Part shown: positions 1 through 5,365 of the stretch, one piece after another
Layout of the letters: each line of letters begins with the position of its first letter
Numbering within the stretch: the first letter of the stretch is position 1
Source: CALMFT01 sp041674565
GTDB taxonomy: Bacteria > Patescibacteriota > Gracilibacteria > Absconditabacterales > Absconditicoccaceae
Direction: 5' to 3'
Assembly: GCA_041674565.1 (NCBI GenBank)
Contig: JBAYVQ010000069.1
Coordinates: forward strand, 1 to 5,365
DNA: 5,365 nucleotides
Program-made: the position numbers and the translations under genes
The notes under the pieces: generated by a model
Told to the model about the DNA's origin: nothing
Database searches by the model: none
Seen by the model: the letters and a program-made list of their open reading frames with translations, nothing else

Positions 1-1
1 A

Positions 2-121
2 CATGCTGATGATATTATTGTAATAGACCAAGGAAACATTATTGAAAGAGGAACACATGAGCAGCTCATCACACAATGATGATACTATGCTAAGATGTTG
101 GAACTACAAAGTGGGTTTTAG
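2..121 (+). CDS. ABC exporter ATP-binding domain, C-terminal end (5' partial)
   Basis: Only the last 39 residues are present; the gene begins before the window. The start reads HADDIIVIDQGNIIERGTHE, the segment after the H-loop in exporter-type ABC ATPases (AD-I-V-hydrophobic-D-x-G-x-I-x-E-x-G-T-H). It ends with the usual terminal helix, YYAKMLELQSGF, then UAG at 119-121. This ending is typical of MsbA/LmrA-like half-transporters, where the nucleotide-binding domain follows the membrane domain and powers export from the cytoplasmic side. The membrane domain, Walker A and B and the signature motif lie outside the window, so substrate cannot be inferred. Two adjacent in-frame UGAs (77-82) fall where homologues have Gly-Gly before Y-x-x-L, so they read as glycine. 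The next gene starts 36 bases downstream on the same strand. Confidence is high for the family and low for any subfamily. Confidence 0.93.
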
Positions 122-157
122 ATACGCAAACTATTTACCATCAAAGATTATATATAT
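122..157 (+). other. Short gap between ABC and DMT-like genes with TA repeat
   Basis: Thirty-six bases with no terminator and no convincing promoter. The gap ends in an alternating TA tract (149-159) running into the ATG. No in-frame stop occurs between the upstream UAG and this ATG, and the codons contain no ordinary start. This supports co-transcription of the two genes. Confidence 0.5.
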
Positions 158-604
158 ATGAAGGGCACAGTCCTGATTCTTATAAGTACATTGTGCGGGG
201 CTCTCAGCTATGTGTTTGGTCAACAACTATCGCACGTTGCCAATAAGCGAACCTACTTATCAGTTATATGAATAGCATATCTACTAGGCTTTTTGTTATT
301 TCGAGGGCTTGCACTGGGTCACCACGAAGAGGTACTTGGGTTTTATAAAAGCATGACTCCCCACAAACGATATATTGTGGCGGGTACGGTGATACCTATT
401 GTGTTGTATGGTTTCTTTGTATCTTTTGGCTTTGTGGAACTCCAAAATGGTGTATTGATAGAGCTTTTGGAGCTGTCGGGCACGCTATGGGTGGGCATAT
501 TATCATATCTTCTTTTTCGTGACGTGCACATTACAAAAGAAATGATAATCTGAGGAATATGTATTATGATCGGAGTAGGTATTATAACACTTTGATCAAA
601 ATAA
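158..604 (+). CDS. Small five-helix membrane protein, DMT/EamA-like half transporter
   Basis: A 148-residue, strongly hydrophobic protein ending in UAA at 602-604. Hydrophobic segments lie near residues 4-21, 33-53, 72-93, 99-120 and 129-146. The C-terminal pattern recalls the last two helices of an EamA or SMR unit in the drug/metabolite transporter superfamily: a helix ending G-I-L-S-Y-L-L-F-R-D, a short loop I-T-K-E, then a glycine-rich helix, I-I-G-G-I-C-I-M-I-G-V-G. Five helices match one EamA repeat; full transporters carry two, so this would act as a dimer if the call is right. Three in-frame UGAs encode Gly38, Gly132 and Gly146, all inside helices. The ATG at 158 is the only ordinary start codon in frame between the ABC stop and the first helix. 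No clear Shine-Dalgarno sequence precedes it, only a TA repeat. Family assignment rests on topology and C-terminal resemblance, so it is moderate. Confidence 0.6.
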
Positions 605-624
605 TTTATACTTGTTGGACATAT

Positions 625-2802
625 ATGTCACTATTCAAACGTTTGCTTTTGTCTTTGTTCCCTGATCATTTTGGTGGTGCGATGTGACCTGCCTCTATGT
701 TTTTGGGTTTGGTAAATGCTAAGCATTTTTTTACGGTCATCACCAAAAGAATGGTGGAAAATCCCAAGTTGAACCTATTTGATGTGGGATTGGATCCAGT
801 GGAAGTAAAGATTGGATTTGGAGATCATACGACTATCAAACCCAAAGATATGGAACTATATTTTTCGTACTGTGTTTGTGCAAATCTCAATGGCTATAAA
901 TTTTACAATCCTACCAATTTGGCAGCTCTGGTCAGTACTGCGTTATCTCAGTATTTTGTTTCTTACTTCCCTAAGACAAAAAAGGGTACAGATATGTTTA
1001 TGGTACTATTATTGACCATCAATATTATATCGTATATTTTTGCTGCAAGAGTGAAGATATTTCCTGATAAATTGAGTAAGAAAGAATCTTTCAATTGGTT
1101 TATAGAATTATTTTTTAACTACTACAAATTTATCGCTGGAGTATACGATATCAAGTTAACCAAAAAAGCTCTCAAGGAGTTGCAGTCTCAATTGCTCGTA
1201 CATACCGATGTATTTTTCTGATTATATTATCTTTATAAACATATCAACACACTATTTGCTGGGGATAATGTGGATCCTGTGGAATACTATGGACGACTAT
1301 TTGCTGACGAACTCAAAAAATCCAAGGGCAAAAATGATTTTGTAGAATTTCAGCACCATAGTGATTTGTACGTACATGATGCTGAGCTGTCGGGGATGGA
1401 AGATAAACTGCTTGATGCATTGATGCCAGCGGAGATATTGATCAAATTGCTGTTTAACTGGGAAGATGTGTTTTTGATAGCTGAACACGTGGCGCCCAAA
1501 CTGTTTCCTGCTGAGCACATGGATGTATTTTTGCATAGCTTTTTGCAATCAGATGCTAATATAGAGCCCTGGATGGCTTATTTGACTGATCACAAGAACT
1601 GGAAAACAAATTTTTTTGAGCATCTCAAGAAAATGATTATGATGAAGTTCCATAAGTGATGATCTGAGTCCGATGATTTGGAAGAGATTTTATCTAGCAT
1701 CAATGATGGTCAGGGTGGTTTTTTGCAGATCCCTGAGTCGCTAAGAAAAGAAGGCGTCATGATGGATAGGATACTCAATTTTTACGTTGGATTACTGGGA
1801 TCACTGTGGATTGGCAGATGAGATAGTTATTTTGTAAGGATGTTTAGATCGGGCTTGCTACAAAGCGTCTTGAGTAAAACAGGTGCGACAAAAAGATTTT
1901 CTATTCATTATTACTCTGCGTTGCTACACCAGTATGGCAAGAATCAGTATTTTTATAGGGCGATATTTGATGGTGTGAGATCGGGTAAGTCGAGTTTTAT
2001 GCTGCCGTATATTGCTGATGTAAAAGAAGTATATAGCAATGCTACTATTGTGAAACACTTGGATGAGATGGCTGTAGCTACATTACTTCAAGATCTATTG
2101 GCGAAAGACATAAAACTATCTTTGCATCAGGAGAGGATGTTGGTCGAATTCCAACAGTTGTTTGCATTTCGTGTAAGCTCTTGGATAACCTATAATCCTA
2201 ACACATTGCTAGAAGTAGCTTATGGTGGTCTCGATGCGCTGCTTTCCAAACCAGCGCTGGTAAGTTCGTTGATTGAGTACACTCAAGATCAGGATATCAA
2301 AAATCTTAAAGAAGCCTTGTATACTCTAGATTTCTGGGTGCAGCATGATATTGTAGAGCAACTACCGACTTTGCATCTCAAAGCAAAATATGCTGATAGT
2401 GTGATACTGGGTATAGTATCTACGCTTAGGGAAAGTTTATCAGGCTTGTTATTCTTACTCTACGCGGCCATTGCCAAACAAGAGCAAAAAAAAATCGACC
2501 TCAAGTTAGATCGTTTGTTGCATATGTATGTTGTGGATGTCCTCAATGTTTCTCCAGACTATAGTGAGGAGTTGGCCGCAATGATCACTACCTTGTACAC
2601 CAAGTATAGACCCATACTAGAGCTGCGATCCAAAATAGACGACAACCAGTACTTCTTGGAGGTATGAGTGGACTGCTGGCTTATTTATAGTAGCAAAGAA
2701 CAAATCCATTATACTGTTTCCGCTGAGGATATCTTATGGTTTCGTGGATACCTCAAACACGTGACCTATTACAATAAAAGATACGTAGTGCCAAAACTCT
2801 AA
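625..2802 (+). CDS. Uncharacterised 725-residue helix-rich protein (read with UGA = Gly)
   Basis: One continuous frame from ATG at 625 to UAA at 2800-2802, interrupted in the standard code by UGAs at 685, 1219, 1657, 1660, 1819 and 2665. They correspond to residues 21, 199, 345, 346, 399 and 681. About 6 of 36 glycines are UGA. I do not recognise the family. The sequence is rich in Leu, Phe, Tyr and charged residues and looks mostly alpha-helical. There is no obvious signal peptide. Possible hydrophobic helices lie near residues 124-143, 383-397 and 593-617, but none is a textbook membrane span. A more polar, acidic segment (about 347-362) may be a linker between an N-terminal and a C-terminal half. 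No convincing Walker, zinc-finger or catalytic motif was found. It starts 20 bases after the DMT-like gene, so it is probably co-transcribed with it and the ABC gene. A role beside those transporters is only a guess. Existence as a gene is well supported; function is unknown. Confidence 0.85.
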
Positions 2803-3758
2803 GTAGTAGCTGGTGGTTTGTAATCTTTCAAGAACTTGATGTTTGCAAGTACGTCTTGGTCGTTTTCGTCCATGGTAGTGACGATATGCTTGTAAGGCAT
2901 CTTGATTCATTCTTTTCTGAGTCATGCGATGATAGCTTGATTGACATCACCTATGATATATTCTTGTGGCAATCCGCAATTGGGATCCACCCAGAAAAAG
3001 ATTTTTATTTCTACACCCGCGTCACCGTACTGCATAATAAATGCTTTGGTTGATGTCTTTTGGCGCACGATATCCAGGCTGTTTGTAGACTCTATCATGA
3101 TGGACATTGCTTGATCCAGATCCGTATCGTAGCTGACTGGTATCATGGTATGGAGTTTGACCAGCTCTTCGCTAGAGTATGTTTTGATGGGATTGGAGAT
3201 GAGTTCCATATTTGGTATAACCACTTGTCTGAGATCTAGAGTCCTGATAACGGTATATCTGATAGTGATTTCTTCTATCTTCCCAAAGTAGCCAGGATGC
3301 CCATCTACTTGGATAATATCACCTAGCTTGAGCTCTTTGATACTCAACATCATGACTCAGGCTATCATATTTCCCAATATCTCCTTGAAGGCAAATCATA
3401 CACCAAACGATATACCACCCAAAATGACTCACACATCAAATCATACTATCTCAAATGCTACAAATATAGCTATAATCAGAAGGATATAGAATACTACGTC
3501 GTACACGAGCTGTCCCATTGATTCTTGCTTGTTGAGATCGGTAATATTGGCATTTTCGTAAAATTTCTTACTTGCAACGCCCGCAATCCGCTTTGCCAAC
3601 ATAAACAATACAAAAAACGCTATGACTGCAAGCCCTACTTTTCGTATATAGTTGAAATAGTCCGATTGTAGTACTTGATCTAAGTAGCTAGGACTTTGCT
3701 CGGCAACAGCAGTTTTTGCTGTACCTAGGTTATTGATGCTTGCTGTCTTGGCGTTCAT
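2799..3758 (-). CDS. MscS-family mechanosensitive ion channel
   Basis: A 319-residue inner-membrane channel that would open under membrane tension and release solutes on hypo-osmotic shock. Helices lie near residues 37-60 and 84-105. The pore helix TM3 (about 109-138) reads ILGGISFGVGFAFKEILGN followed by MIAGVMM, the classic MscS pattern. Next comes the beta domain: KLGDIIQVDGHPGYFGKIEE, then I-R-T-L-D-L-R-Q-V-V-I-P-N-M, matching the family R-T-x-D-x-x-x-V-x-I-P-N signature. The C-terminal domain contains GLRKEGIKMPY, the usual G-I-x-x-P-(F/Y) motif. Six UGAs encode Gly106, 110, 121, 134, 279 and 284; read as stops they would destroy the pore. The start at 3758 has a strong promoter 30 bases upstream and gives a normal-length family member (E. 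coli MscS has 286 residues). No Shine-Dalgarno sequence is evident. Its UAG stop overlaps the stop of the convergent gene. Confidence 0.95.
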
Positions 3759-3788
3759 GAGGCGAATGGGGTATAGCGTATCGCCATA

Positions 3789-3817
3789 ATCATAGTCACA
3801 ATAGTGCTTTTTGTCAA
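3789..3817 (-). promoter_or_regulatory. Sigma70-type promoter of the MscS-family gene
   Basis: On the minus strand, TTGACA (3817-3812) is followed by a 17-base spacer and TATGAT (3794-3789). The -35 box is a perfect consensus and the -10 box has one mismatch. Transcription would start near 3782, leaving an untranslated leader of roughly 24 bases before the ATG at 3758. That leader has no obvious Shine-Dalgarno sequence. This is inferred from sequence only. Confidence 0.8.
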
Positions 3818-3854
3818 AAACAACGGTAATTTGTTGACGATATGGTGTTTACTA

Positions 3855-3883
3855 TTTGCATTTTTTCATTGTCTGGTTATAAT
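3855..3883 (+). promoter_or_regulatory. Promoter of the pilin gene
   Basis: A perfect TATAAT (3878-3883) is preceded at 17 bases by TTTGCA (3855-3860), a partial match to the -35 consensus. An alternative TTGACG at 3834-3839 is too far away to pair with this -10 box. The start of transcription would be near 3890, giving a leader of about 36 bases. Together with the opposing promoter this makes the interval a divergent control region. Confidence 0.65.
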
Positions 3884-3925
3884 AGTAGCATAGAGCTTTT
3901 GTCTTTATTTACTACATTTCATTTC

Positions 3926-4438
3926 ATGAAATTGCTAAAAAGATTCCAACAAAGCCTTGCTAAATGATTTACCCTCATCGAGATCTTGATTGTTATCGCT
4001 ATTATCGGTCTTTTGACAGTGGCATTACTACCAAGAATCCAGGGAGCACAAGCATCTGCAAGAAATACAGCAAGAAAAGCGGACCTTAATCAACTTGCAA
4101 CAGCACTCGCTGCTTACAATGGTGACTTTGGACAATATCCTGAAAAATTGGATGATCTTGCAGGAAACAATGGGTATCTAAAGTCTTTACCAAAAGATCC
4201 AGCTGGCAATAGAAAAATATGTACAAACGCTGTTCAGTGAGAGTATTATTACACTCGTGCTGGAGATGGCTATGTGTTGGCTGCTTATCTGGAAAAACAA
4301 GCAGGTAATCCAAGTGTGAACTTTGTGGGAGACGCTTGTCCAACAAAAGAATCCCAACTTTGCGGCAGGGGAGAAAGTGCTCAGTGTGATACCACTAAGG
4401 CTGACCAGTTGAGATACGTTGTTAAGGTTGATAACTAG
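3926..4438 (+). CDS. Type IV pilin / type II secretion pseudopilin (class III signal peptide)
   Basis: A 170-residue precursor with a short basic leader, MKLLKRFQQSLAK, then G|FTLIEILIVIAIIGLL, the prepilin peptidase recognition site and hydrophobic assembly helix. Cleavage after Gly14 would expose N-methylated Phe, with the conserved Glu at mature position 5. The following ARNTARKADLNQLATALAAY and a F-G-Q-Y-P motif match the helix-to-loop region of GspG/PilE-like subunits. The globular part (about residues 60-170) holds four cysteines (99, 138, 146, 154) that could form disulfides. It would be inserted in the membrane, processed and assembled into a surface filament or periplasmic pseudopilus. 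Gly14 and Gly105 are encoded by UGA, so the standard code would hide the leader and processing site. It has its own promoter and a terminator after the UAG, so it appears monocistronic. No Shine-Dalgarno sequence is visible. Whether it is a major pilin or a minor pseudopilin cannot be decided here. Confidence 0.92.
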
Positions 4439-4489
4439 TCTTTCACGAAACTATAAAAATTACTTGCAAAAAAAAATAGTTTGATTACT

Positions 4490-4521
4490 ATAGCACCTGG
4501 AATAACAAGGTGCTATTTTTT
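4490..4521 (+). terminator. Rho-independent terminator after the pilin gene; also CIRCE-like
   Basis: A perfect 9-base-pair stem, ATAGCACCT (4490-4498) with AGGTGCTAT (4508-4516), encloses a 9-base loop. It is followed by a run of six T (4516-4521, the first being the last stem base). It lies 51 bases past the pilin stop and before dnaK, as expected for an intrinsic terminator. The arm and spacer lengths and the core TAGCAC/GTGCTA also resemble the HrcA operator CIRCE (see findings). Terminator is the safer call because of the T-tract. Confidence 0.8.
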
Positions 4522-4522
4522 A

Positions 4523-4567
4523 TTGCACAGGTATTCAGATTATTTTTATATTTATATAATCAGAGAG
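4523..4567 (+). promoter_or_regulatory. Probable dnaK promoter and weak ribosome-binding region
   Basis: Two overlapping candidates are present. TTGCAC (4523-4528) with an 18-base spacer and TATATT (4547-4552) would give a leader of about 13 bases. A perfect TATAAT (4555-4560) with a poor -35 at 4532-4537 would start transcription only about five bases before the ATG, making a nearly leaderless message. GAGAG at 4563-4567 is a weak purine-rich site four bases before the ATG. Which candidate is used cannot be settled from sequence. Confidence 0.5.
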
Positions 4568-4571
4568 AAAA

Positions 4572-5365
4572 ATGGGAAAAATTATTGGAATTGATCTTGG
4601 TACAACCAATAGTTGTGCTGCATATATGTTGGCTGATAAGGCTGAGGTTTTGCCAAACAGTGATGGTGACCGTACAACGCCTTCAGTAGTGTACATCAAG
4701 GGCAACGAATTGTTGGTGGGTAAGTTGGCTAAGAGAAAGGCTATATTGGAGCCAAAAAACGTAGTGTTTGAAGTAAAAAGATTTATTGGTCGCCAATATA
4801 AAGAACTCAATGCTGACGACAAAAATGTACCGTATACAATAAAAGAAGGCTCAGACGGCGGCGTGTTGATCGTGATCGATGATCAAGAATATAAGCCAGA
4901 GCAAATATCTGCGTTTATCATCAAGAAAATCAAAGAAGATTGTGAGAAATTTCTTGGAGAACCTATTACGCAAGCTGTGATTACGGTGCCTGCATACTTC
5001 AATGATAGTCAAAGAAATGCGACAAAGGCTGCTGGTGAAATTGCTGGACTCAAGGTAGAGAGAGTAATCAATGAGCCTACTGCCGCTGCGTTTTCTTATG
5101 GTGTGGACAAGTCTACTAGTCAAAAAATTACTGTGTTTGATCTTGGAGGTGGTACTTTTGATGTGACTATCATGGATATCGAATCATCTGAGGACGGGAA
5201 AACATTTGAAGTAAAGTCTACGAGCGGTGACACGCATCTTGGAGGAGCAGATTTTGACCAGAGAATTATCAGATGGTTGGTAGATCAGTTTAAGGCAAAA
5301 GAAGGTATCGATCTGAGTGCAAACCCTATGGCAATGCAAAGACTCAAGGATGAGGCTGAAAACGC
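4572..5365 (+). CDS. dnaK: Chaperone protein DnaK (Hsp70), N-terminal ATPase domain (3' partial)
   Basis: The first 264 residues of DnaK, the ATP-driven Hsp70 chaperone that works with DnaJ and GrpE in the cytoplasm on unfolded proteins. The gene runs off the window, so the end of the ATPase domain and the substrate-binding domain are missing. Visible Hsp70 landmarks are the phosphate-1 loop GIDLGTTNSC (6-15), RTTPSVV, the VKRFIGR segment carrying the catalytic-type lysine, VITVPAYFNDSQR (136-148), INEPTAAA (166-173), the phosphate-2 loop DLGGGTFDV (190-198), and GDTHLGGADFDQR. The start at 4572 places these at normal distances. None of its roughly 22 glycines is UGA, unlike every other gene here. 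It is preceded by a terminator-like hairpin with CIRCE-like features, then AT-rich promoter sequence. No grpE, hrcA or dnaJ is seen upstream, so it seems to start its own transcription unit. Confidence 0.98.
   Translation, partial: MGKIIGIDLGTTNSCAAYMLADKAEVLPNSDGDRTTPSVVYIKGNELLVGKLAKRKAILEPKNVVFEVKRFIGRQYKELNADDKNVPYTIKEGSDGGVLIVIDDQEYKPEQISAFIIKKIKEDCEKFLGEPITQAVITVPAYFNDSQRNATKAAGEIAGLKVERVINEPTAAAFSYGVDKSTSQKITVFDLGGGTFDVTIMDIESSEDGKTFEVKSTSGDTHLGGADFDQRIIRWLVDQFKAKEGIDLSANPMAMQRLKDEAEN

Noticed and set aside
1969..1992. Walker A-like stretch DGVRSGKSS in the unknown protein (residues 449-457)
   Set aside because: The spacing is one residue short of G-x4-G-K-S/T (D stands where the first G should be), and there is no hydrophobic strand before it or clear Walker B after it.
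625..2802. A row of separate small genes or a decaying pseudogene
   Set aside because: All pieces are in one frame, broken only by UGA, with no frameshift. The same pattern occurs in clearly functional families in this window, so recoding explains it better than decay.
2734..3053. Small open frames on both strands around the convergent junction
   Set aside because: They are shadows of the ends of the 725-residue gene and the MscS gene, both supported by longer frames and, for MscS, by family motifs.
3759..3848. N-terminal extension of the MscS protein upstream of its ATG
   Set aside because: The frame is open for about 30 codons but has no ATG, GTG or TTG, and the region holds the -10 and -35 boxes, so it is better explained as promoter.
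2..4438. UGA read as tryptophan (code 4), as in mycoplasmas
   Set aside because: Tryptophan does not fit the prepilin cleavage site, the MscS TM3 positions or the G-I-x-x-P motif, where glycine is conserved. UGG is already in use for tryptophan.
4448..4482. Inverted repeat AAACTAT/ATAGTTT just after the pilin stop
   Set aside because: It is a weak 7-base AT-rich stem with a 21-base loop, and it is followed by a clearly better terminator hairpin. Probably chance in AT-rich DNA.
4535..5123. Minus-strand open frames opposite dnaK, and the one opposite the pilin gene (4086-4346)
   Set aside because: They are antisense to strongly recognised genes and have no protein-like motifs of their own.

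Overview
The window reads as six protein genes from a bacterium that uses UGA as a glycine codon (translation table 25). That points to the candidate phyla Absconditabacteria (SR1) or Gracilibacteria (BD1-5/GN02). With the standard code, five of the six genes look shattered. With UGA read as glycine, every piece joins in one frame without any frameshift, and the UGAs fall where known families have conserved glycines: the prepilin peptidase cleavage glycine, the TM3 glycines of an MscS channel, and the Gly-Gly before the last helix of an ABC ATPase. By hand count there are 19 in-frame UGA codons. All five stop codons visible are UAA or UAG. The DNA is AT-rich and densely coding.

Layout. (1) Bases 2-121, plus strand: the last 39 residues of an ABC exporter ATPase. 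(2) 158-604, plus: a 148-residue, five-helix membrane protein resembling half of a DMT/EamA transporter. (3) 625-2802, plus: a 725-residue, helix-rich protein that I do not recognise. These three lie head to tail with gaps of 36 and 20 bases and are probably one transcription unit. (4) 2799-3758, minus: an MscS-family mechanosensitive channel. Its stop codon overlaps that of gene 3, so the two genes converge with no spacer. (5) 3759-3925: a divergent intergenic region with a near-consensus promoter for the channel gene and a good -10 box for the next gene. (6) 3926-4438, plus: a type IV pilin / type II pseudopilin. (7) 4439-4571: a hairpin with a T-tract, which also resembles the heat-shock operator CIRCE, followed by AT-rich promoter sequence. 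(8) 4572 to the window end, plus: the first 264 residues of DnaK.

Most genes are envelope-related: an exporter, a small transporter, an osmotic safety valve and a pilin. They are followed by the housekeeping chaperone. I see no tRNA, rRNA, CRISPR array, insertion sequence or prophage gene. The most notable points are the recoding itself, the pilin whose processing site depends on a UGA glycine, the contrast with DnaK (about 22 glycines, none UGA), the CIRCE-like hairpin before dnaK, and the large unassigned protein. No clearly new multi-gene system can be shown from this window.
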